A stretch of 6,201 nt of DNA from Bacteroidota bacterium. GTDB taxonomy: Bacteria > Zhuqueibacterota > JdFR-76 > DREG01. Below the pieces are notes generated by a model. That model saw nothing but the letters and a program-made list of their open reading frames with translations, ran no database searches and had not been told where the DNA came from. The stretch's first letter is position 1. Each line of letters begins with the position of its first letter. Position numbers and translations under genes: made by a program. Shown here one piece after another: positions 1 to 6,201 of the stretch. The DNA lies in assembly GCA_030624545.1 (NCBI GenBank), contig JAUXJX010000133.1:1-6201 (forward strand), given 5' to 3'.

Positions 1-1
1 A

Positions 2-631
2 CGAAAAGCTTTGGAGGCATTGCTGCAGACGCTTCAGACGGAAGCCTTGATGCTGCCTGAAAATATTCTCACCATCATTCCGCCGAGGAGTTTCGGCTAC
101 GGCCGCCACCGGGAGGTCTTCAATATCAGAACGAGCCCATCCTTCGATCCCCTCGCGGCGGCGGAGTCTGCGGCAAACATAACTGTCCGCATGATACTCA
201 ATTCAAACCGGGGGGCCCGCTTGGTCGAGCATCATGCTCGTGATAGCAAATATCCGGGCTTTGGCGAAACAGTGGATCGGCTGGTTGCCTCGACCTGGAA
301 AGCCGAACGAAAGGAGGGGCTGGAATCAGAGATTCAGCGCGTCGTGGATTCCGTAGTATTACACGGCATGATGTCTCTCGCCGCGAATGATCGTGCCTCC
401 AACCAGGTGCGGGCAATTGCCTACCTCAAACTGGATGAACTGAAAGACTGGCTTGCAGGACAAATCGAAAAGGAACAGGACGAGTCCCAAAAAGCCCACG
501 TTCTTTACGCAATAGCTCAGATCGAACGGTTTCAAAAAAATCCGGAAAAGGCCACCATTCCAGCGCCACTGGAACCGCCGCCGGGCTCACCGATTGGCAT
601 GGATTGCGGTTGGGATAATCTTAGCCGCTAA
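2..631 (+). CDS. C-terminal part of a Met-zincin (DUF4953/DUF5117-type) zinc-dependent metalloprotease, 5'-truncated by the window edge
   Basis: The reading frame is open to the left edge; an in-frame TTG at 11 is not a credible start, because the residues before it (R-K-A) and after it continue a conserved domain. About 209 residues are visible, ending in TAA at 629-631. Recognised by family resemblance: a 'LPENILTIIPPRSFGYGR' block, then 'FDPLAAAESAAN' leading into a helical stretch with 'GARLVEHHARD', then a helical repeat-like end ('ASNQVRAIAYLKLDELKDWL') and a proline-rich tail 'PPPGSPIG'. These match the far C-terminus of large (roughly 800-900 residue) secreted or periplasmic metalloproteases. 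The zinc-binding HExxH catalytic core would lie upstream of the window and cannot be checked. The gene is separated from the next one by 550 bases and is probably an independent transcription unit. The family call is from memory and moderately sure; the coding status is nearly certain. Confidence 0.72.
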   Translation, partial: RKALEALLQTLQTEALMLPENILTIIPPRSFGYGRHREVFNIRTSPSFDPLAAAESAANITVRMILNSNRGARLVEHHARDSKYPGFGETVDRLVASTWKAERKEGLESEIQRVVDSVVLHGMMSLAANDRASNQVRAIAYLKLDELKDWLAGQIEKEQDESQKAHVLYAIAQIERFQKNPEKATIPAPLEPPPGSPIGMDCGWDNLSR

Positions 632-637
632 AACCTC

Positions 638-757
638 TAGCCACGAAGACACGCTAAGAACCGCTAAGAGGCCATGAGAATTCATCAAAGTGTGTTTTCA
701 AGATACCGCACCAAAAGGGAGCAACTGCACTCAGTGTTCTCAGTGGCTCTGTGGCTA
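638..757. repeat. Imperfect inverted repeat with ~9-nt periodic arms, MITE/REP-like
   Basis: The element begins 7 bases after the upstream stop codon. Its ends are a perfect 7-bp inverted repeat, TAGCCAC at 638-644 and GTGGCTA at 751-757. Inside, the arms stay similar with small indels (AGAAC at 657-661 against GTTCT at 736-740). The right arm is three tandem 9-mers, CTCAGTGTT, CTCAGTGGC and TCTGTGGCT (730-756). The left arm reads CCACGAAGA, CACGCTAAGA, ACCGCTAAGA (641-669). It resembles the 'CCACGAAGACACGAAG' class of dispersed intergenic repeats seen in many environmental bacterial genomes. No flanking target-site duplication is evident. Transcribed, it could fold into a long imperfect hairpin and weaken read-through from the upstream gene. 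Confidence 0.6.
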
Positions 758-779
758 ATCGGTTTTTCTCAGTAACAAG

Positions 780-840
780 TTAATCCGTACACATCTGTGT
801 AATCCGTGGTTAAAATATTTTTTGTCTGTTCCGTGGTGGA
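780..840. repeat. Degenerate 'TAATCCGTG' intergenic repeat
   Basis: AATCCGT occurs at 782-788 and 801-807. TCCGTGGT occurs at 803-810 and again at 830-837, exactly 27 bases apart. The block has the look of the 'taatctgtgtaatctgtggtt' type of intergenic repeat found in many bacterial genomes. There is no open reading frame and no recognisable RNA fold. It lies directly downstream of the larger inverted repeat and may be another degraded copy of a dispersed family. Confidence 0.4.
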
Positions 841-1043
841 AATATTGCACGATCTCAATCTTTAGATAACTTGTCCCTAATAGAATCTCATCCGCCACCG
901 TATTGAAATCAAGAACATGGATGAGTGATAAATCTTGCAGGTAAAATCCCTCAAAAAGTTCTTGAAATCTTCCCTATCTTCTCATAGCTTTTATATTCTG
1001 TAAAACTACTTATGTGAATCATTGTTAACACGGGTTTGGGGAC

Positions 1044-1073
1044 TTGAATAGTCTGAGCTCTAATTGATATATA
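1044..1073 (+). promoter_or_regulatory. Weak sigma70-type promoter candidate for the ABC operon
   Basis: TTGAAT (1044-1049) and TATATA (1068-1073) are separated by 18 bases. They lie about 110 bases before the first gene of the operon, in AT-rich DNA. The match to the consensus is partial and such matches are common in AT-rich sequence, so this is only a candidate. No better pair was seen closer to the start codon. Confidence 0.2.
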
Positions 1074-1170
1074 ACTGGAACCTCAAACAGTTAAATTACG
1101 TTCTATCTTCTTGGTAAAAAAGATTCCTTTCACATCTACTCGATTTTTTGTAAGATCATAATCACGAAAT

Positions 1171-1175
1171 GAGGT
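1171..1175 (+). promoter_or_regulatory. Shine-Dalgarno site deciding the ATPase start
   Basis: GAGGT lies 6 bases before the ATG at 1182. It supports this start over the in-frame ATG at 1206, which has no comparable site upstream. Confidence 0.65.
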
Positions 1176-1181
1176 TGTGTT

Positions 1182-1952
1182 ATGGCAGGTAATTCACCCA
1201 AAATCATGATTGAATCAAGAGGACTAAGCAAGTATTACGGCCCTTTTGTGGCGATTAAGGATATTTCATTTTCCATTCCCCAGGGACAAATTGTTGCGTT
1301 TCTCGGCCCCAATGGCGCGGGCAAAACGACAACAATGAGGATCCTGAGCGGGTATCTTTCACCCAGCGAAGGCCACGCCCTGATCGCCGGTTATGACGTG
1401 AGTTCAGACCGGATTGAAGTCGCTAGGAGACTCGGCTACCTGCCGGAAAACGGGCCGCTCTATGAGGACATGACACCAATTGAACTGCTGCAGTTTTTCG
1501 CGGAAGCAAGGGGATTGGAGCCATCCGTTGCCGAGGAACGCATCCACACGGTCACCGACTTATGCGCCATACAGGAAGTCTTGGAGAAGCCCATTGACAA
1601 ACTTTCGCGGGGATATTGTCAGCGAGTGGGACTGGCTCAGGCGCTTTTGCACGACCCTGAGGTGTTGATCATGGACGAGCCCACCGCCGGCCTGGACCCA
1701 AACCAGATTCGCGAGTTTCGGACAAACATTAGGAAACTGGGAAAATCGAAGACCATTTTGCTTTCCACCCATATTTTGCAGGAGGTGGAGGCCGTTGCGG
1801 ACCGCGTGGTGTTCGTCCACAACGGCCGCCTTGTGTTTGATGGCTCTGCTGAAGAACTGCGCGAAGACGGCTCACTCGAAAAGCCGTTCTATCGTCTTAC
1901 CAATGAAGGACGCCCCGAAACAGTATCTGCTATGGAGGTCTCGGAAAAATGA
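1182..1952 (+). CDS. ABC transporter ATP-binding protein, GldA-like
   Basis: A 256-residue cytoplasmic ATPase that should power the permease encoded next to it. All nucleotide-binding motifs are in order: Walker [10 protein letters not shown] (42-50), signature [10 protein letters not shown] (141-150), Walker B VLIMDEP with catalytic Glu166, D-loop AGLDPNQ (169-175) and H-loop His197 in STHIL. At the Q-loop the sequence is [10 protein letters not shown] (85-94), so Glu89 stands where most ABC ATPases have Gln. The signature is LSRGY rather than LSGGQ. From memory, both variations are usual in the GldA branch (LPE, LSKGYRQRVG), so they do not suggest loss of function. The length is somewhat short for GldA-like ATPases, with only a short tail after 'FDGSAEEL'. 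The gene opens the operon and its stop overlaps the next start by 4 bp (ATGA). Being an ABC ATPase is certain; the GldA subgroup is likely. Confidence 0.95.
   Translation: MAGNSPKIMIESRGLSKYYGPFVAIKDISFSIPQGQIVAFLGPNGAGKTTTMRILSGYLSPSEGHALIAGYDVSSDRIEVARRLGYLPENGPLYEDMTPIELLQFFAEARGLEPSVAEERIHTVTDLCAIQEVLEKPIDKLSRGYCQRVGLAQALLHDPEVLIMDEPTAGLDPNQIREFRTNIRKLGKSKTILLSTHILQEVEAVADRVVFVHNGRLVFDGSAEELREDGSLEKPFYRLTNEGRPETVSAMEVSEK
1934..1939 (+). promoter_or_regulatory. Shine-Dalgarno site inside the ATPase gene, for the permease
   Basis: GGAGGT lies 9 bases before the ATG at 1949, within the last codons of the ATPase gene. With the ATGA overlap it indicates coupled translation of ATPase and permease. 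Confidence 0.7.
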
Positions 1953-4615
1953 ATATAAATTTCAAAATCATACTGTCAATTGTCAAGCGCGATCTGCGCC
2001 GATATTTTAACAACCCGACGGGTTATGTTTTTATAACCGTATTCATTTTTCTGAGCGCAGCCGCGGCATTTTGGCAGCAGCGTTTCTTTCTCAACAATCT
2101 AGCCAACCTGGATCAGCTAAACGCAATGCTTCCACTTCTCTTGGTATTCTTCATTCCGGCGCTAACGATGGGTATTTGGGCCAATGAGAAGAAACAAGGA
2201 ACAGACGAACTGCTGCTTACCCTTCCGGCAACCGATCTGGAAATCGTCCTGGGCAAATATTTGGCGGTTCTGGGAATTTACACGGCATCTTTAGTCCTGT
2301 CCTTGAGCCATGTTTTGGTTCTGTTCTGGCTGGGAAGCCCTGATCTCGGTTTGATGTTCGGCAACTTTTTGGGTTACTGGCTGCTGGGAGGGGCTTTAAT
2401 CTCGGTTGGCATGCTTGCTTCACTTTTGACGGCCAATGTGACCATTGGTTTTATAGCAGGGGCGGTATTTTGCGCCCTGATTGTTTTCATCGGAACAGCG
2501 GCTTCGGTTCTTAGTACCGGATTAAGAGACCTGCTCCTGGCTTTGGGAGTTACCATTCACTTTGAAGATTTCTCTAGGGGTATTGTCAGTTTTTCCGGTA
2601 TCCTGTATTTTGTTTCATTGGCCGGAATAATGTTGTATGCCAATGTCATTCTGATCAGCCGTCGCCATTGGCCGCTGGAGGCGGATGGCTATAAAATGTG
2701 GGTGCACCATACCATTCGCGCTGCTGCGCTGGTAATCGCAATAATCAGTCTGACTACGATTCTTGGGCGTATGAGTGTCCGATTGGATGTAACAGCTGAG
2801 CAACTGCACTCCCTTTCCCGTGAAACCAGCATGATGCTAAAAGAACTGCCGGAGGATCGGCCTGTCCTCCTCCAAGCCTACGTCAGCAAGGAAGTACCAC
2901 AAAGTTTTGTTCAGACGAGATCCAATCTCATCGGCTTTCTCAAGGAAATCGATGCTGAGGCAGGCAACAAGGTTCAAGTCTTGATTCACGATACGGAGCC
3001 TTTCACAGAAGAGGCTCGGGACGCCCGGGAAAAATTCGGCATCGCACCTCAGGAAGTCCCTGATTTAGCCGGAGGCGGCACGAGCTTCTCGCAGATTTTC
3101 ATGGGCGTTGCTGCGACCTCCGGGGCAGAAGAACAGGTTATCGCCTTCTTCGATCGCGGTCTGCCGGTGGAATACGAATTGGTGCGGAGTATTCGGGTTG
3201 TCACGAAAACCGCCCGCAAAAAGATAGGCATTATCAATACCGAGGCCAAGCTATTTGGCGGATTCGATTTTCAGACAATGCGAAGCTCGCCAGCCTGGGC
3301 CTTGGTTGATGAACTAAAGAAGCAATACGAGGTGGAGCAGATTTCAGCCGCTACGCCGATCGAGGAAGAATTGGATGGCATCATGGTTGCCTTACCGTCG
3401 TTGCTGCCACAGGAGGAAATGGACAATCTGCTGGCATACATCGAGCAAGGAAATCCAACGCTATTGGTCATCGATCCATTGCCTGTGATCAACATCGGTC
3501 TGTCTCCTTCGGAAGAGGCGGGCGCCAACACCAATCCATTTCAACGAAATCAGGGTCCACCACCCAAGCCCAAAGGCAATATTCAGGAATTTATGAACAC
3601 GATAGGAATCGCCTGGAATTCGTCCCAGATCATCTGGGATGTGTACAACCCTCATCCGGACATTGCCCAAATTCCGCCGGAAATCATATTTGTAGGCATG
3701 GGAAACGAAAATCCTGAGGCTTTCAATCCGGAAAACATGGCGTCCTCAGGACTGCAGGAGCTCGTCCTGCTTTATCCCGGCAGCATAAGGCGGGCGTCGG
3801 GCAGCGATTACGATTTTCAGCCGCTGATAAAATCCGGTTATAATTCCGGTTCACTGAATTACCGCCAAATGGTACAGCGCAGTTTCTTTGGTGTGCAAAT
3901 GGTCACGCGCGGCCTGCGCCGCACTCCCAGTAGCGGGGATTATATTCTTGCCGCCCATGTTAAAGGCGAGAGTGCAGCCGGAGACTCCTTGGCTGAACCG
4001 AAGCGTGTAAATGTCGCAGTCATCGCGGATCTCGATTTCATATCCGAACAATTCTTCGAATTGCGCAAAAGAGGATTTGAAAATCTCAACTTCGACAACG
4101 TGACCTTCTTCCTAAACTGCATGGACTATTTGATCGGCGATGAGTCATTCGTTGAACTGCGCAAGCGCAGGGTTCGTCATCGCACCCTGGTAAGGGTAGA
4201 TGATAGAAAGCAGGACTTTGTCAAACGTGCAAGCGAAGAAGAACGAGAGGCCGAAGCGGAAGCCCAAAGCGCTCTGTCGACTGCACAACGCAGGTTGAAT
4301 GAGCGGGTTGCGGAAGTCCGCCAGCGCACGGATCTTGACGAGCAAACCAAGGCTATTATGTCGCAAAACCTGCAGGAGGTGGAGAACAAGCGCTTCGAGG
4401 CGCAGAAAGCCACGATTGAAGCCAAAAAGGAGGCTCGCATACTAAGCAGCAAAGAGAATATGGAATCGCAAATCCGTAGAATAGAAAATAACATCAAGAC
4501 ATTTGCGGTTCTGGCGCCGCCCATTCCGGTTTTCATCTTTGGCGTGTGGATTTTCTTACAGCGGCGCAAGCGTGAAAAGGCAGGCGCTATAGCGGCAAGA
4601 AGACTAAGGAGTTAA
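1949..4615 (+). CDS. Fused ABC-2 permease (GldF-like) and GldG-type extracytoplasmic auxiliary protein
   Basis: An 888-residue fusion. Residues 1-240 form an ABC-2 permease with six predicted helices (about 24-42, 58-76, 103-128, 138-160, 165-187, 214-236). The cytoplasmic loop '[16 protein letters not shown]' (78-93) is the typical ATPase-coupling region. A seventh helix (about 254-273) leads into '[16 protein letters not shown]', the start of the GldG/ABC_transp_aux domain, which runs to about 750 and includes '[12 protein letters not shown]', '[13 protein letters not shown]', a polar, proline-rich linker (about 520-545) and '[18 protein letters not shown]'. Residues about 755-850 are charged, Ala/Glu/Arg-rich and probably coiled coil. 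A last helix (851-870) ends in a QRRKREK tail. The charge pattern fits both ends in the cytoplasm and residues 274-850 outside. In Flavobacterium, GldF and GldG are separate proteins. The substrate is unknown. The frame is intact, and the gene ends 3 bp before the next start. Confidence 0.9.
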   Translation: MNINFKIILSIVKRDLRRYFNNPTGYVFITVFIFLSAAAAFWQQRFFLNNLANLDQLNAMLPLLLVFFIPALTMGIWANEKKQGTDELLLTLPATDLEIVLGKYLAVLGIYTASLVLSLSHVLVLFWLGSPDLGLMFGNFLGYWLLGGALISVGMLASLLTANVTIGFIAGAVFCALIVFIGTAASVLSTGLRDLLLALGVTIHFEDFSRGIVSFSGILYFVSLAGIMLYANVILISRRHWPLEADGYKMWVHHTIRAAALVIAIISLTTILGRMSVRLDVTAEQLHSLSRETSMMLKELPEDRPVLLQAYVSKEVPQSFVQTRSNLIGFLKEIDAEAGNKVQVLIHDTEPFTEEARDAREKFGIAPQEVPDLAGGGTSFSQIFMGVAATSGAEEQVIAFFDRGLPVEYELVRSIRVVTKTARKKIGIINTEAKLFGGFDFQTMRSSPAWALVDELKKQYEVEQISAATPIEEELDGIMVALPSLLPQEEMDNLLAYIEQGNPTLLVIDPLPVINIGLSPSEEAGANTNPFQRNQGPPPKPKGNIQEFMNTIGIAWNSSQIIWDVYNPHPDIAQIPPEIIFVGMGNENPEAFNPENMASSGLQELVLLYPGSIRRASGSDYDFQPLIKSGYNSGSLNYRQMVQRSFFGVQMVTRGLRRTPSSGDYILAAHVKGESAAGDSLAEPKRVNVAVIADLDFISEQFFELRKRGFENLNFDNVTFFLNCMDYLIGDESFVELRKRRVRHRTLVRVDDRKQDFVKRASEEEREAEAEAQSALSTAQRRLNERVAEVRQRTDLDEQTKAIMSQNLQEVENKRFEAQKATIEAKKEARILSSKENMESQIRRIENNIKTFAVLAPPIPVFIFGVWIFLQRRKREKAGAIAARRLRS
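4606..4611 (+). promoter_or_regulatory. Shine-Dalgarno site for the DUF4340 gene
   Basis: AAGGAG lies 7 bases before the ATG at 4619 and overlaps the last codons of the permease gene. It fixes the start and supports translation from the same mRNA. Confidence 0.7.
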
Positions 4616-4618
4616 GAT

Positions 4619-5992
4619 ATGAACGAAAGAAAAAGGACTATGATCTTCGGCGGGGCAGCCCTTGTCCTGCTCCTGCTTGCTTTGGTAACGGCTCCTGGCC
4701 GTGTCACGCCCGAGGCATTCCTGGATCAGGGAGAGCAGTTCTTTCCTGAATTTACCGACCCGAATGAAGCAACTTCTTTGGAGGTTATCGATTTTGATGA
4801 TGAGACCGGGGAAGCCCTGCCCTTCAAAGTTGTTTTCAAGGAAGGGAAATATGCTATACCATCCCACAACGATTATCCAGCCGATGGCAAGGATCGCCTG
4901 GCCAAAACCGCGGCAGGCGTGATCGATATCAAGAAAGACGATTTCCGAACGGACAACGTGACGGATCACGAATTCTGCGGCGTAATCGATCCTTTGGATG
5001 ATGCCGCCACGAGTCTCACCGGCCGTGGCAAGCGCGTAACGATCAAAGCGGAAAACGACAAGATCCTCGCCGATTTTATTATTGGAAACGAAATCGAAGG
5101 ACGGGACAAATTTCGATTTGTTCGCGTTCCCGGGCAAAAGCGCGTGTACGCCGTTCGTATGGACATCGATATTTCGACAAAGTTCAGCGACTGGATCGAA
5201 TCCGATCTGCTGAAAGTGAATAAGAACGATATCCAGCAGGTCGTCCTCAAAGATTACTCCATTAACGAGCGCAGCGGCAGGGTGGACCAGCGGGACAATG
5301 TGATCCTGGACAAGGTGGACACAGATTGGCAGGCCAACAAGATGTCTGCCAACCAGGAAGTTGACAATACCAAGATGAATAACCTTTTGAGCGCAATTGA
5401 TGAATTGTCGATCGTGGGCGTACGGCCAAAACCGCCGGGACTCTCTCAAAGTCTGAGTAGAGCCGATGCCGGCGGCATTGCCATGAGCCAGGGCGACATG
5501 CTCTCCCTACAGAGCAGGGGCTATTACTTTACCCGTGACGGCCAGCTTCTTTCCAATGAAGGGGAAATCCAGACACGAACCACGGACGGCGTAACCTATA
5601 CGCTACGATTCGGCGAGGTGGTTTATGGCAGCGGTGCGGATGTGAGCGCAGGTTCGGAAAGCGAGAGAGATGACCAGGCCGGCCCAGGTGAAAATCGCTA
5701 CCTATTTATCACCACAGAATTTGACTCAACGGAATTCGAAAAGCCGGCAAAGCCCATCAACAGCGACTTCTTGTCCAAAGCAGACAGCCTGTGGACAAAT
5801 ACGGACCGGCGCAACAAAGAGCTACAGGACGATTATGAGGAATGGGCAAAGAAAATCGAAAAGGGTATGAGTTTATCCGTGGACCTCAATGCAAGATTCG
5901 CCGGTTGGTACTACGTGATTTCTTCCGAGAGCTTTGGGAAGATCAATCTGAAGCGGAAGGATTTGGTAAAAGCGAAAGAGGAAGAATCTTAG
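4619..5992 (+). CDS. DUF4340 domain-containing membrane-anchored protein, partner of the ABC exporter
   Basis: A 457-residue protein. A short basic start (MNERKR) is followed by one hydrophobic helix (about 8-25), so it is probably anchored in the inner membrane with the rest outside. The body is soluble and beta-rich, with repeated units of the kind 'FKVVFKEGKYAIPSHNDYPAD' (69-89), then 'GRDKFRFVRVPGQKRVYAVR' (161-180) and 'DISTKFSDWIESDLLKV' (184-200). These are typical of DUF4340 proteins. A charged, low-complexity insert lies at about 335-358. The C-terminus holds 'LNARFAGWYYVISSESFGKINLKRKDLV' (423-450 in two adjoining parts), which I recall as conserved in the relatives paired with GldG-like transporters. 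No catalytic residues are recognised. Its position 3 bp after the fused permease gene makes it a likely subunit or accessory of that complex. Its biochemical role is unknown. Confidence 0.88.
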   Translation: MNERKRTMIFGGAALVLLLLALVTAPGRVTPEAFLDQGEQFFPEFTDPNEATSLEVIDFDDETGEALPFKVVFKEGKYAIPSHNDYPADGKDRLAKTAAGVIDIKKDDFRTDNVTDHEFCGVIDPLDDAATSLTGRGKRVTIKAENDKILADFIIGNEIEGRDKFRFVRVPGQKRVYAVRMDIDISTKFSDWIESDLLKVNKNDIQQVVLKDYSINERSGRVDQRDNVILDKVDTDWQANKMSANQEVDNTKMNNLLSAIDELSIVGVRPKPPGLSQSLSRADAGGIAMSQGDMLSLQSRGYYFTRDGQLLSNEGEIQTRTTDGVTYTLRFGEVVYGSGADVSAGSESERDDQAGPGENRYLFITTEFDSTEFEKPAKPINSDFLSKADSLWTNTDRRNKELQDDYEEWAKKIEKGMSLSVDLNARFAGWYYVISSESFGKINLKRKDLVKAKEEES

Positions 5993-6000
5993 AAAAACTG

Positions 6001-6049
6001 AACCGCAAAGACGCGAAGGACGCGAAGTCTTTTTCTTGGCGCTCTTGGC
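6001..6049. repeat. 9-nt periodic intergenic repeat, imperfectly inverted ('RKDAKDAK' type)
   Basis: Starting 8 bases after the operon's last stop there are three tandem 9-mers: ACCGCAAAG, ACGCGAAGG and ACGCGAAGT (6002-6028). After a short T-rich centre come two CTTGGC copies exactly 9 bases apart (6035-6040 and 6044-6049). Read on the other strand, these give GCCAAGAGCGCCAAG, related to the left arm, so the element is an imperfect inverted repeat. In one frame it translates as NRKDAKDAK, a string that often appears in spurious small ORFs. It shares its build with the element at 638-757. Confidence 0.55.
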
Positions 6050-6090
6050 ATAGCCCGCGCAGACAGGATATCACAGAATGAATCTGACAG

Positions 6091-6121
6091 CATCCACCCT
6101 TCGACTCCGCTCAGGTGGATG
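6091..6121. repeat. Hairpin around a TTCGACTCCGCTCA core, dispersed repeat type
   Basis: CATCCACC (6091-6098) pairs perfectly with GGTGGATG (6114-6121) across a 15-base loop containing TTCGACTCCGCTCA. The core is recognisable as the 'CCTTCGACTCCGCTCAGG' short repeat scattered between genes in many environmental genomes. It lies about 100 bases after the operon. No clear U-tract follows (TCCTTTGC), so a classical intrinsic terminator is doubtful, although the stem could still help end or protect the transcript. Confidence 0.45.
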
Positions 6122-6133
6122 TCCTTTGCTATC

Positions 6134-6172
6134 TTAGAATTATGTACTTAAGACAGCACATAATTATTCTAA
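6134..6172. terminator. AT-rich imperfect hairpin, possible weak terminator
   Basis: AATTATGT (6138-6145) pairs with ACATAATT (6158-6165) over a 12-base loop. The stem extends through TTAG (6134-6137) and CTAA (6169-6172) if a 3-base bulge is allowed. It is followed by AAATAAATC, not a T-run, on the plus strand. On the minus strand the stem is preceded by A/T-rich DNA as well. It may be a terminator, a regulatory palindrome for the next gene, or chance in AT-rich sequence. Confidence 0.22.
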
Positions 6173-6201
6173 AATAAATCAGTTGTACATCTAATCAATA
6201 G

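Larger units (their letters stand above)
841..1181. other. AT-rich non-coding leader of the ABC operon
   Basis: No credible gene is visible on either strand in this 341-base stretch. It is clearly more AT-rich than the genes around it, as expected for a promoter-bearing region. One modest symmetry is present: TCAAGAAC at 909-916 and its complement GTTCTTGA at 958-965, together with a direct repeat TTGAAATC at 903-910 and 962-969. A regulator-binding role is possible but unsupported. No riboswitch or tRNA was recognised. Transcription of the downstream operon probably starts in the second half of this stretch. Confidence 0.55.
6050..6201. other. Non-coding tail of the window
   Basis: Apart from the two hairpins listed separately, no gene is visible. 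The last 70 bases are AT-rich and could belong to the promoter region of a gene beyond the right edge, but no start codon with a ribosome binding site is in view. Confidence 0.45.

Noticed and set aside
11..631. Complete 206-residue gene starting with TTG at 11
   Set aside because: The frame stays open to the window edge and the conserved domain clearly begins before this codon, so the gene is the 3' part of a longer one.
638..840. CRISPR array or tandem satellite in the upstream spacer
   Set aside because: The repeated units are 9 nt and degenerate with no unique spacers, and they form an inverted repeat. That does not fit a CRISPR array.
4177..4569. 130-codon minus-strand frame opposite the coiled-coil part of the fused permease
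   Set aside because: Its Ser/Arg/Ala-rich product is what results from reading a Glu/Arg/Ala-rich coiled coil backwards, and no start signal is evident.
4604..5449. 281-codon open frame on the minus strand opposite the DUF4340 gene
   Set aside because: It lies almost wholly antisense to a gene with a good ribosome binding site, correct operon spacing and recognised family features. Its own product matches no family I know.
1182..5992. Defence or secretion island
   Set aside because: No nuclease, helicase, toxin, reverse transcriptase or secretion component is present. The three genes are explained by a known, though poorly understood, ABC transporter family.
5842..6081. 79-codon plus-strand frame ending in NRKDAKDAKSFSWRSW
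   Set aside because: It overlaps the end of the DUF4340 gene in another frame, and its tail is the translated 9-nt repeat, a well-known source of false small proteins.
6078..6137. 19-codon frame starting at an ATG after the operon (MNLTASTLRLRSGG...)
   Set aside because: It is only a translation of the TTCGACTCCGCTCA repeat hairpin and has no ribosome binding site.

Overview
The window looks like chromosomal DNA from a Gram-negative-type bacterium. It holds one complete three-gene operon, the tail of an unrelated gene upstream, and two non-coding spacers that carry degenerate repeats. Overall GC is moderate. Each of the three operon genes has a recognisable Shine-Dalgarno sequence, and TAA, TGA and TAG are all used as stops, so the standard code applies. 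The gene types and repeat style (translating as 'RKDAKDAK') fit an environmental bacterium, perhaps of the Planctomycetes-Verrucomicrobia-Lentisphaerae/Kiritimatiellota group. That placement is inference from remembered family resemblance, not from a marker gene.

Layout: (1) Positions 2-631 are the 3' end of a plus-strand gene that enters from the left edge. It resembles the conserved C-terminus of large Met-zincin (DUF4953/DUF5117-type) zinc-dependent metalloproteases. (2) Positions 632-1181 are a 550-base spacer. It starts with an imperfect inverted repeat built from roughly 9-nt units (638-757), continues with a second degenerate repeat (780-840), and ends in AT-rich leader DNA with only a weak promoter candidate. 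(3) Positions 1182-5992 are the operon: an ABC ATPase of the GldA type, an 888-residue protein fusing an ABC-2 permease (GldF-like) to a large GldG/ABC_transp_aux extracytoplasmic domain, and a membrane-anchored DUF4340 protein. The genes are joined by a 4-bp ATGA overlap and a 3-bp gap. (4) Positions 5993-6201 are a spacer with another 9-nt-periodic repeat (6001-6049), a GC-rich hairpin (6091-6121) and an AT-rich hairpin (6134-6172).

The three operon products probably form one inner-membrane machine. The ATPase docks on the cytoplasmic face of the six-helix permease. The fused GldG-type domain projects outside the membrane and returns through a coiled coil and a last helix. The DUF4340 protein is tethered alongside with its main domain also outside. 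The substrate is unknown. The GldA/F/G relatives are known from Bacteroidetes gliding and from many non-gliding bacteria, so gliding should not be assumed.

Nothing in the window is a clear new defence or mobile system. The most unusual points are the permease-GldG fusion and the related 9-nt-periodic repeats on both sides of the operon.
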